Shown piece after piece: positions 54,715 through 64,000 of a stretch of 64,000 nt of DNA; position 1 is the first letter of the stretch; each line of letters begins with the position of its first letter. The stretch covers positions 148,861,882-148,925,881 of the forward strand of contig OY744517.1 in assembly GCA_963556195.1 (NCBI GenBank), in the 5' to 3' direction. The notes under the pieces were generated by a model. The model was not told where the DNA came from and ran no database searches. It worked only from the letters and a program-made list of their open reading frames with translations. This DNA comes from Sepiola atlantica. Its lineage: Eukaryota > Mollusca > Cephalopoda > Sepiida > Sepiolidae. The translations under genes were made by a program, and so were the position numbers.

Positions 54715-54795
54715 TAGCGACGTTTGTCCGTGAACTGGTGGTTAGAGCTACTTACGATCAATTGTTGGTTCGATTCCTGGTTTAGGATGGATGTT
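54715..54795 (+). mobile_element. tRNA-derived SINE head
   Basis: TGAACTGGTGGTTAGAGC at 54,731-54,748 fits an A box and GGTTCGATTCC at 54,767-54,777 is a perfect B box. It lies directly beside the 3' end of the minus-strand RLE-type element. Confidence 0.65.
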
Positions 54796-55478
54796 AGTCA
54801 ACCCCACTGAAAAGCTGTTATACAGCGATCCTGATATTTGGTGATTTTTTTGCGTTCGGCTCTATTGAAGCCATAGTCGTTGAAGGCAGTTACATCAATT
54901 ATGACAGCATTTCTTTCAGGTTTGTTCCAACAACGTCTGGATTTATGGTTTTGCCTTTTATGTATCGGCTCGCCTATATGTCTGTGTCATAGAATATTTT
55001 CACTTTTCAGTTTGATGTTATGGATGAAGGTTTATGCTCCCAGATGTTCGCCGATTTGTCAAGTTGCATCTCTCCTAAGATCTTCCAATAAAGGTATTTA
55101 CATATTTTGTTGTGGCGGGTAGTTTAGTGGCCATCTGCCAGTTGGATATGGAATCCAGCCATTAGATGGCTCGGGTTCTCAATCGCTGAATGGCAAAACT
55201 TACACTGACTATTTGTTTGTAGGTCAGCTATTTTTTATCCATTCATGAGTAAGCATTGGTCTTGTACAGCTATAATAAATCTTTCCTAATCAAATAAAGG
55301 TCTGCCATTCTTGAGCCATTAGAGTAAAGCCTTCTTATCTATGTACTCTTGGTTAAGCTTCTTCAAGAACTTCCCGTCTCTCTTATGTTGTTGCCATTTT
55401 TTTTTTGTCTTAATTTCCGTTTTTTCTGTATTCCTCTCTGTTCTTTCTTGCAATCCGGGTTGCTGGTTCGTCATAGGT

Positions 55479-55700
55479 CTAAGCAGTATTTTCCACCATG
55501 GCTCCTCCAATATTTTCAGCAAACTTTTTGATTGCGGTTTGTTGAGATTGGTATTTATAGTAATCCATCATCATTCCCATTGTCATATCTGTGGAGCTTT
55601 TGATGTGTTGTACTATGCTTACTCTTGTGGCCCGCTGTGCGTGGTTGATTTCAGTGAGGCCTAGATATCTTTCTTTTCGTGGCAGGTACATCTTGTTCAT
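55479..55700 (-). pseudogene. RLE-type element, post-polymerase segment
   Basis: MYLPRKERYLGLTEINHAQR corresponds to the RLYLPRKEGG.GL.EI box that follows the polymerase domain in this group. It continues with VSIVQHIKSSTD. An overlapping frame (55,319-55,522) carries the next linker (KKLNQEYIDKKALL). Confidence 0.75.
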
Positions 55701-56035
55701 ACATTGCTTTCAGTATATACATATATGTAGTACATACATTTTCTGGTCTTCGTATCGAGTCTATTGATGTTACGTTGTGGCCAGGCAATAATACCAAAGC
55801 CATACGAGATGAATTACAAGCTGGTTAATGGCAGCTATTTTATTTTTAGATATCTGTTCTGACTTATGTATATTTTTAAGGCATACTGTGTATCTCTTTT
55901 CCACTTTATCTTTAATCTTTTCATGTTTCACCATTAAATTTTACTTAATCGCTAGGTATTTGTATGTGGCATCCTCTCCGAGGTTTTCAATAAAGAAAAT
56001 GTTTTGATGTTGCTCATTCCCATTTTACTGTACAC

Positions 56036-57262
56036 TAGCAGGACCCGTTGCCCGGCGCTGCCCGAGAGAAATATAAAAGAATGAATTAAACAGCTGAGAG
56101 AACGCAAGTCACATCTGATATTTTCATTTCTGTCTAAATCCAGTGACCCTATTTATTGAGCTAGATTTTTCCCACATTATAAACCGACCTTGTATCTAAC
56201 TCTGCCCTCATGGGGACGAAAGTAAATAGGAACACTAAAAATGTAAATGTAAAAAAAAATTGCACAACACAAATCGCATTTGTTTTGTTTTACACTTTGT
56301 TGCCTTCCTTCTTCGTACACATTGTAAATGTAGGATTATTGTACCTACCTCAAGAAACCGCAATTGATAAATCTATATCGTATCTTGCTTTGCAGCATTT
56401 TAGAAATATTGGTGCAATTATTTTGGGTTATTTAATCCAGTTTTATCAGGTTATTTATCGACAACCTAATTATATAAACAAAAATAACGTCCAAAATAGG
56501 AAGATGTCTTTACGGAGTTTTGCTCTTAAAAGAAAGTAAAATTTAATTTATTTACGATATGTGAAAAACATTAAAACAGCAATATTCTATGATATGCTAC
56601 GATTGATCAGGGTTGTAAAATGAAAAAAAATACTTATCTGTTGAATGTGTAGTAAATTTCTCGTTTATCAAAGTATTATTTCGGTGTGAATAATTTATGT
56701 ACGGTTTCAGCGTCCTAAATATAAAATGAAATTGTGTGTCTTGGCGAAGGATTTGATTCGAAAGCGCGTAATATATATTATGTTGTGAAGTGTGTATTGA
56801 ATGTTATTAATCAAACAATTTATTAATTTGATAACGTTTTTAAGGGATGTCTGGAAATGATTAACTTCGGTTAATGCGTATTTCATGACAAGGCGGTCGG
56901 GATTAAACTGTTTCATTCCTATGTAAGCTGATTGGCTGTTTTACAAATTATGAAGCGGTGAAAGTGGATCGCATTTCCTCCTGAAATAATCGCTAAGTGG
57001 AGTTTGAGGCGTGTAAGAGTTAATAATTCATAGAAAAACATTATAGTGCTACCCTCTCTTTGGAATATGCAGTTATGAGAGTTAGTCGTATGGAATAAAT
57101 AATAGGAATTAATGTAAGATGTTAAAATATGTGTAAGTTGCTAGACACACGATCGAGGTAAGGGTGTATATGTAGTGTTGAGTTTAGATGTGTTGTATGC
57201 ATTAGTTTTCTTGCCTACTCTAACTGATTTGTAAGAGAAAAAATAAAATCCTCTTTATATAG
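56036..57262. mobile_element. ~1.2-kb insertion inside the RLE-type element
   Basis: It starts with the GC-rich box ACTAGCAGGACCCGTTGCCC then GGCGCTGCCCG, also present near 33.1 kb. It splits the element's reverse transcriptase between FTQDV and the NIFFIENLGED segment. A plus-strand 109-codon frame (56,210-56,539, with TTQIAFVLFYTLLPSFFVHI as a hydrophobic stretch) is unrecognised. No target duplication or inverted ends are visible. It could be the 3' portion of another retroelement. Confidence 0.55.
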
Positions 57263-57420
57263 AAAATGCAAACATCTTGTGTGAAGGTGTTCACAGTTTC
57301 TATCAGGGAGACATGTTTTTTTTCTGTTTCTGCATAGAGTTTAAGATCGTCCATTAAGTGTAGATGATTCACACTTTTATTTTCTTTCTTTTCTTTGCCT
57401 TTATTACGGTTATATTCCAC
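57220..57420 (-). pseudogene. Reverse transcriptase catalytic fragment (MDD intact)
   Basis: HLHLMDDLKLYAETEKKHVS aligns with HLLYMDDLKLYA of the family. The reading leaves the family after FTQDV, where the inserted sequence begins. Confidence 0.75.
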
Positions 57421-58430
57421 GTCGCAGTTTTAAGGAGTTGCTGAGTGGATCCATTCTAAGGCAGAAAAGCAGTGGTGACAGGCTATCTCGTTTGAATATA
57501 CCTCGCTGGATACTGAGGTTTGAGGTTTATATTGTTCATACCATGTGGTTTAGGGTAATGGGTTGTTTTGCCCCAGTGAACCATCCTGGTGAGTCTTTTA
57601 CGCCATGGATAATCATAGTAAATGCCTGGGAATTATAATGGTGAAGTTCTGTCAGCTTTTTCAGACATAAACTTGGGGCGTTGTCAATTTCGCAGGGTTT
57701 TGAAGTTGCTATAATGGGTGACTTTTTTGCAGACAACCTTCTTTGTAATTTCCAGGGCTGGTATCTTTTTGTCTCTGACGCTTTTCCGAGTGTTGCCTTG
57801 GATATTCATACAATGGACTTCAGAATCACCTTTTTCTTGGTAGGTGATGATGTTATATTTATTTCATCTATAGTGAGATTTAAGTAGACCATATTGTGGT
57901 TACTGTCAAATAATTTGTTTATTGACCTGGTTTTCATTTTCCTATGCTTATTTTTTATTTGTGCAGCAAAGGCCTTTAATTTTCCTTGGTTATTCGCTAT
58001 ATGAGCTCTTCACCTGTATGGGATGTGAAAGGAGTATTTGGATTTTAGTTTTTATCTTCTTTATCAGGTTTTGTCCTGGGATTTTGGTCGACAAAAAAGT
58101 AAAAATCAGTTATATTTTCCTTTCCAGATTGGTTCAATTATTTTATTTCTTTTGTTGTCGTTGTGGAACGAGTTTTGTTTTGATAATATGTTACATGGTT
58201 GATTTCTGTTAAAAAGACATATGTTGGGACCAACCGTGTAAGGGCAGCGTTCACCTTTACAACAAGATCCTTGAAAGTTTTGGCAAATTTATTTTTTTGC
58301 TTTTTTCTATTTTATTGGGCAGTAGGTTCCTTAGCTCCATCAGCTCCATCTTGCTCTATCGCCTCTTTCGAGCATGGCTGTCGTAAGCCTTCTGTAGGAC
58401 ATTTATTAGAGTAAAGGTGGACTAAATCAG

Positions 58431-59155
58431 TTTTCCCCAAAACTATGAAATTCTACTTTTTGAGGGATTTGAGAATCGGAATCGAAATCGGTAATTGTAT
58501 CGGAATCGGGAAAATATTGGAATCGCCCCAATCACTTACATTACAGCACAATGTAATTGTATGTCATCCATTCACCGGGAGATGCCGGGTATCCACCCAT
58601 GTTTGTCTAACTTATCTCTTGTTTTTTGTTTAATATTTTTTTTACGACGGACAAAATTCGCTGTGGAGACATTCCCAAGGATCGTCTACAGTTAATTGTT
58701 TTAGTTTATTTATTCATTTATCGTTTTAATAAAATACATTTATTTCCTTCCCGGATCTTGTCGCAGCAACAGAATGAACATAAGCACGTGCTCACACACA
58801 CATCAATCCACTTCTAATTTTAGAGTCCAGTTTTCATGTGTGTGGGTTCTACATTCAAATTTTGGAGATATCTAAATAGCAATTGGATTATAGTCATATT
58901 ACAATGGTTTCGTTTTTACATTAGGCTAATATTTCTATGCTGCACTTTATTGAATTATCATTTAAATACGAATCGGTAATCGAAATTGCATGTGCAATTG
59001 TTCAATGTTACTCAATATCATAATATCTGCATTATTTGTACAGAGAATATATAATATAATTTGCCAATAACACATTGATCATTTATTAAATGAATATATC
59101 TCTAAATATGTGTTATAAGAATTAATGTACACGTATTTACCAGTTTCTCTCTCTC
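58431..59155. other. Intergenic, nothing recognised
   Basis: A GAATCGGAATCG-type hexamer repeat (GGAATCGAAATCGGTAATTG and neighbours) lies at about 58,474-58,526, four to six degenerate units. The short plus-strand frames have no motif. Confidence 0.45.
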
Positions 59156-59159
59156 GAAC

Positions 59160-59170
59160 TACACACACAA

Positions 59171-59222
<52 letters not shown>
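59160..59222. repeat. Compound (CA)n-(TA)n microsatellite
   Basis: CA units then TA units. Confidence 0.95.
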
Positions 59223-59225
<3 letters not shown>

Positions 59226-59990
59226 CAACTGTATAGTGTAGGTTTTTTCAAGAGACTTTAATCCAAGAACTTTTTACTCTTTGTGCATTTTTTCTGATGA
59301 TTTTGTAATGTTGCACAGACGATATTGACATAAAAACGTTGTTTGGCACAAGACAAATGAAACGGACCGTAATAAATATATCTCACAGAAATGTTATGTT
59401 TTTTGGAAATGTGAAAAGATAAAAATAATAAAATAAAACCATTGTTATTGGAATATAATATGAACTGACTTATAATGTTAACAATTTAACGAATATGGGT
59501 TTATATTATCTTAATGTTTCTGAAAATAAAGAGTATCGAGTTTCCTCTTAACTGCAAGACTTAAGTAGTAGTTTTTGCATAGCCCGAATACAAATGTCTA
59601 TACGTTTTTCTAACTTTCTGTAGATTCTACTACGAGTTGGTGATAGTAGTGTAGCTTCCGGTAAGCGAGTAGATTCTTGTGGGTCAGTTACCGGCTGCCA
59701 GTATGACAGTAGTAACGTGTAAAGTTGGTATACCGTATCATATTAATAAGATACTAAAGACAGCTAGCTAGCGATTGCTGGTGTATTTTAGCTTTTGCCT
59801 TTATGTTAAATAAGAGGATCCTGACGAATTTCCACTATACATTTAAAGGACATTTTCAAGCTTGGCAAACAGCATGTTTTTACATTTTCCGTTTGATCAA
59901 TTTTTTTATATTAGATCCTTATGTTTAATAAAAAGTCTGTTTCAGTAAGATAATCTAGCGATTTTCTAATATATATCATAGCATACACAC
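59223..59990. other. Intergenic, nothing recognised
   Basis: No repeat or coding signal. Confidence 0.4.
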
Positions 59991-59992
59991 GC

Positions 59993-60037
59993 TCTCTCTC
60001 ACACACAGCCACACACACAGACACACACCCACACACA

Positions 60038-60082
<45 letters not shown>
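59993..60082. repeat. Compound (CA)n-(TA)n microsatellite
   Basis: Interrupted CA tract, then a TA array that ends exactly where the foldback element begins. Confidence 0.95.
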
Positions 60083-60085
<3 letters not shown>

Positions 60086-60357
60086 GAAATGTGGCGATAA
60101 AATGATCCGACGTCATGTAAAATGAAAAAAGGAAAGCCAAAACCTATGTGATTTATTTATTCATCAACGTTTCGTCTGTATTGAAAGACTTCCTCAAAAT
60201 GGAGAAAACAATGTAGAAAATCAATAATGTATTAACATTACTATACTGTATGATTTGTCTACATTGTTTCCTCCATCCTGAGAAAGTCTTTCAATAAAGA
60301 CGAAACGTTGATGAATACATAAATCACATAAGTTTTGGTTTTCTTTTTTTCATTTTA
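60083..60357. mobile_element. Foldback element, short copy, at a TA array
   Basis: Left arm about 60,105-60,200: a GTAAAATGAAAAAAGGAAAGCC block, AACCTATGTGATTTATTTAT, CATCAACGTTTCGTC and GACTTCCTCA. The right arm, about 60,272-60,357, repeats them inverted: CATCCTGAGAAAGTC, GACGAAACGTTGATG, AATCACATAAGTTTTGG and TTCATTTTAC. The loop is only about 70 bp versus about 540 bp in the 3.45 kb copy. The GATCCGACGTCATG block next to the TA array equals TGTTCCGACGTAATGG of that copy. Confidence 0.85.
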
Positions 60358-60376
60358 CACACACACACACACACAG

Positions 60377-60425
<49 letters not shown>

Positions 60426-60469
60426 TATACACCTTCGGATATAGCCTACATAAATGTCTAATTGAATAA

Positions 60470-60522
<53 letters not shown>
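60358..60522. repeat. Two compound (CA)n-(TA)n microsatellites
   Basis: CA/TA arrays at about 60,357-60,420 and 60,471-60,520 with 50 bp between them. Confidence 0.95.
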
Positions 60523-60523
<1 letters not shown>

Positions 60524-60995
60524 GTTGAAATATATAGCGATACTTATATGGCGTTTGCTTCGTATTCTTTTCGTATTACTCAGCATATAAAATTTGCTTG
60601 ATTCTGTTGTTAACATTGGTTTTCCTGATTCATTTATGGAAGTAAGTACTCATAGGACGAACCATGTGGAAGTTGACAGCAACTAAAGTGAATGTAGTGC
60701 TATGAATCTGAGAATCGCCAGACCGCGCCGTTATCCACTTCATCAACACAAACTCCCATGACATCTACTTAACTATCATAACATTCTTAGAATTATGAAA
60801 CTTATAAAATATGAATATAAAAGCTGGCGAATATCTTATATTGTGGTACTTATCGATAGAAGTATCTTTAGATAGAAATTCCACATGAAAAAAAAATAGA
60901 TGAACATATATAAAATTAGTTTATCACTTATTTGAAGGGAATCGAAAAACTAGTTCATGGTAAGTATTTAGATAATTAAACATTTTTGTGTAGAA
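60523..60995. other. Intergenic, nothing recognised
   Basis: No repeat or coding signal. Confidence 0.4.
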
Positions 60996-60998
60996 CAG

Positions 60999-61079
<81 letters not shown>
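60999..61079. repeat. Compound (CA)n-(TA)n microsatellite
   Basis: About 10 CA units then about 30 TA units. Confidence 0.97.
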
Positions 61080-61082
<3 letters not shown>

Positions 61083-62070
61083 TTTTGCGTACATAAAAGG
61101 AATCCATGTTTGTTTAAAATTCGATGGTTAATTATTTTCTCGAAGTTGTTCGATCATTTACACGTTTCCCATTACAGAACGGTTAGAGATGAAGTCAAGT
61201 TAAAGTGCGAAGGGAAGCAGCCTCCCCCCCCCCCCCAATTGGGACTCTGAAAAGGTACTAAAATACCCGAAAATTGACTTTTCGGAATTCCCAAGTTGGG
61301 ACGGCTCAACCCACCGACAATAAAGCGATCCTCCTTCCAAAATAGGAATTAATTCTCTAGGGTGTGTACCTACTAGGACAAAGTAGGGCGATACCTCCTC
61401 CCGGCAAAGAAGGATCTGATGGTTCGTGATAAACCTAAGATAACCAGAATAATACCAAGCGAATCTCAGCTGTTATGAATACTGGCTGGAACTAGCTATG
61501 GAATCGAGAAGTTATTTAGGCCGGTGAATTCCCTCGGACAACCTCCATCTTTATCTACAGATGGAGATTTTACAAACCTTGGGAACTCACCAGACCTTAG
61601 GCATTACGAGTTCGAATCTTATTAAATTTATTCTGTTAAATTACTAATACCTCTGAGTATAACCTACAATTCCCCACAGATATGGTCATTATAGTAAGTT
61701 GCGTTCTGTTATCCGCATACAATTTCTGATTGGCAATACGGACCATTATTTTTCACTATTAAAAACGGTTTATGCTTCAAAATGGTATCTGCACTAAGAC
61801 AAACGGACAGTCAAGTTCAGGACAGTCCCTAGGTTGCCAGAATGATGAAAAAACGAACCTCAGCTGGTAAGACCGGGGTTAAAGCTGTCCCGTATACACT
61901 TGAGATTCTATTGTTATCGTAACAGAAAGGGAGTTCAATTTTAAATAGTTGGTACTATTTATCTGCCTCCTCACGAGGGCTTTGTGTGACACAAGATCAT
62001 GTTTAATGTGGGGTTATGTCATTACTGAACGCCACAAGAGCGCTGACAGCTCTGTAGGGTTCATGACGGG
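61080..62070. other. GC-richer intergenic stretch
   Basis: From about 61,190 to 62,050 the composition is more balanced than the flanks, with a run of 13 C at about 61,224. It has no long frame and no recognised domain. It may be the untranslated part of an old element. Confidence 0.35.
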
Positions 62071-62084
62071 CCACTAACTTATTA

Positions 62085-62145
62085 GTAACGACCTAGTGAT
62101 TGGTTAACAACCAAAAATTATGAGTTCAATACTTGGTCGCAGCAT
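62085..62145 (+). repeat. Possible tRNA-derived SINE head
   Basis: GACCTAGTGATTGGTTAAC (A-box-like) and GAGTTCAATAC (B-box-like) lie about 35 bases apart. Confidence 0.45.
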
Positions 62146-63420
62146 TCTATCATTAGTTTCTTGTTTCTTGTTATCGATTACGCAAAAATCATTCTAGAAT
62201 TAAAAAAAAAATGATTTGTAATTTTCTTTATTTAATCTTCATGACTTGAAGTTACTTCCGCCATGTAACATTATTGTATACTTGCTGTATACACGGTGTT
62301 GCCCGGGAGCCTTTTTATTTTTGTCTTTGTTTTGCTTTTCTTATAAAAACTATGTTTACAGCAATACGTATTAACAAAGGGATTTGGACAGTTAAATTTA
62401 ATTATTACGGCATTGTTTGGTTTATAATTATTCATTGAAACAAATACTTATGTAACTATAATTAATTTTGTTAAGGTATTTTTAAAAAAAATCTCTACGT
62501 ATAAAATTACTACAAAAATTGTGACTCGTTGGTCACCCATTCAGCTTGGGTGATATAGGAAAAAAGTGAGTTTGCAAAGCCAGTTGAGTAATTCATTTTG
62601 TTAAGGAAATGTTTTTTAAATCTTTATTCATACATTATTAGGTAAATAGCTTCATAAAGTTTCAATTTTAAATACATAATTTAAAAAAATGCCAGTTTAA
62701 ATGAGTTTTAATGCTTTCTAATTCCTTTGAAAATATTGAATGATCATAAAGAAATTGATTCTTTTTTCAACTATAAATAATCGCTGATTTAGATACGAAG
62801 AAACCGAAATGCATTCGCAATGAATTTTATTTTTAAATAGGATTTTGAAGAAAATCGTTTTGTACTTGACATTGCAGCATTCTTTTTATTCCATAAAAAT
62901 AATCGATTAATATTAAATAAAATGATAATGCGTAAGCCACGTAGAGGCGAGAAACACACATGTGTACACAGAAAGGCGAGAAATTGTGTCATCATGTTTT
63001 TTATTGATATAAAGATTTCTGATACGCCTCGTCCTATGTTAGTTTGGTTGGTTGTTACTGCCGATGCTTACGAGCAACCACTGACTTTCAAAGACATATG
63101 TTTACCCCTTCTAAAAATAACCATCGTCGACTAATGAAGTTTGACAACATCAAAATCATGATGATTTATATACTACGATTTAAATTGCGGTTCATGCTTA
63201 TAACATCAAGAGAATGTAAAAACAACCTCTGAATTTCCGTAACAGGTATAATCACATGGGTCAAGAAAAAATTAGATAAAAACAGAAAAAAACAATTTCT
63301 TTTAATGATTATTATCTTTCAATCTATAATAAAGACCAATGTGTATTTTTCGTATATAAATAAATCACACAAGATGAGCGAGTAAAAAAAAAGTACCCTT
63401 TTCTAATCTCCGGACGAAAC
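62146..63420. other. AT-rich intergenic
   Basis: A CGGTGTTGCCCGGGAG box at about 62,295 resembles the GC-rich box at 56.04 kb. Frames at 62,789-63,232 have no motif. Confidence 0.4.
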
Positions 63421-63422
63421 CA

Positions 63423-63780
63423 TTAAAATTGGTGAGGTGAAGCGGGTAGTGGGGTGGAAACATTTCCATCAACAGGAGCAGTAGGGCGCTTCCTTCTCTC
63501 CGCTAGCTTGTGGGAGACCCTTGGGCAAGGTCGAGTAGCCACCGAAGGGTTGAGTAGCCTAAGGAATTTTAGAAACTGGTCAACCCTTCGATGTGTGTTA
63601 GGCAGATGATACTGATTTTGGCTAAGACGTCGTGCTCTGTAAGAGCACTGCCCATATAGAAGGTAATTGCAACCCATTATAGGTAACCTCTTGGCAAAGA
63701 ACATTATGGTGAAACAAATATTCAAATAAGAATGGAGAGCCATGATCATCGATGTCTGCAAACAGACCTGATACCAAGAG
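63423..63780. other. Balanced-composition stretch, unrecognised minus-strand frame
   Basis: The 140-codon minus-strand frame (63,423-63,845) begins in a GAA array, read as poly-Phe. It continues with RRVDQFLKFLRLLNPSVATR and PVDGNVSTPLPASPHQF. I recognise no family, and its N-terminus is clearly microsatellite-derived. Confidence 0.4.
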
Positions 63781-63819
63781 AAGAAGAAGAAGAAGAAGAA
63801 GAAGAAGAAGAAGAAGAAG
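63780..63819. repeat. (GAA)n microsatellite
   Basis: About 13 GAA units. Confidence 0.97.
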
Positions 63820-64000
63820 CGAGAAAGCAAATAGCAATCAGACAACTACCGCAACCTCAGAAGATTCAGAAAGAAATCCTCCACTTTAACTAAAAATTCA
63901 ACGATAGGTGTTTCTTTTTTCTTTAAGTCATCAGAAAGGATGATAATAATTTATATATTAAAAATGCAATTACTGACCTAATTCTATGATTTTATATGAA

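Larger units (their letters stand above)
54795..58430 (-). mobile_element. RLE-type non-LTR retrotransposon, longest copy, with an insertion
   Basis: The minus strand from about 58,400 gives NKFAKTFKDLVVKVNAALTR and then, after a decayed stretch, a FTELHHYNSQAFTMIIHGVK-like segment (57,536-57,736, reverse transcriptase approach). After a gap the DSLSPLLFC motif and SVNHLHLMDDLKLYAETEKK (catalytic DD intact, near 57,350) follow. About 1.2 kb of foreign sequence intervenes at 56,036-57,262. Then come NIFFIENLGEDATYKYL, KIAAINQLVI, MYLPRKERYLGLTEI, KEDGKFLKKL-like linker, a degraded zinc knuckle, ARHNKICKYLYW-like text and NRAERKKITKYQD at the end. Numerous stops and frameshifts are present. It is related to the 45.3 kb element. 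Confidence 0.8.

Noticed and set aside
54880..55664. Plus-strand frames of 60-107 codons
   Set aside because: Antisense to the RLE-type element C-terminal half.
59580..59820. Possible unique conserved segment with balanced composition
   Set aside because: No open frame, no fold and no repeat were found to support any call.

Overview
This window looks like gene-poor intergenic DNA from a large metazoan genome. A mollusc, most likely a cephalopod such as octopus, fits best. That placement is inference: it rests on long (TA)n, (CA)n, (GA)n and (ATT)n arrays every one to two kilobases, overall AT richness, and a mix of decayed non-LTR retrotransposons, Penelope-like elements, tRNA-derived SINE-like pieces and foldback elements. 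I found no intact host gene, no rRNA, no functional tRNA, no CRISPR array and no bacterial-style operon. Most long open frames here are poly-Ile/Tyr readings of TA arrays, poly-Leu/Ser readings of CT arrays, or shadows of dead reverse transcriptases.

Layout. 0-4.5 kb: microsatellites, a diverged direct repeat at 2.3-2.9 kb, and a foldback element between TA arrays (3.3-4.24 kb). 4.5-7.3 kb: two minus-strand CR1/Jockey-like reverse transcriptase remnants (family A); the second lies inside an AAGCTT-rich minisatellite that ends in telomere-like CCCTAA units. 7.3-21.6 kb: scattered remnants (R2/R4-like at 8.8 kb, family A at 12.5 and 20.8 kb, Penelope-like at 15.6 kb, another non-LTR reverse transcriptase at 18.4-19.5 kb), two short hairpins and a purine-rich block. 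21.65-24.14 kb is the most interesting part. A 2.1 kb DNA transposon has long terminal inverted repeats that closely bracket one decayed intronless gene. It is inserted in the left arm of a small MITE that has an 8-bp target duplication and a core of telomere-like repeats. 24.2-29.7 kb: a non-LTR fragment, a three-copy long repeat, a 583-bp foldback MITE with 12-bp flanking direct repeats, and a hairpin plus GTCC plus ~160-bp tandem repeat. 29.8-41 kb: three plus-strand family B non-LTR 3' ends and two restriction-like-endonuclease (RLE) non-LTR copies, one of them lying between two (ATT)n arrays. 41-50.5 kb: AT-rich DNA, many TA arrays and a fairly young RLE-type 3' fragment at 45.3-46.2 kb. 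50.5-51.7 kb: a Penelope-like element with a GIY-YIG domain. 52-64 kb: tandem repeats, a 3.6 kb RLE-type element that carries an insertion, another foldback at a TA array, and largely featureless DNA.

No genes here work together as a host pathway. The functional content is selfish DNA: reverse transcriptase, endonuclease and putative transposase relics plus the repeats they made or targeted. The one candidate for something under-described is the TIR-bounded element at 21,675-23,777 with its nested insertion history.
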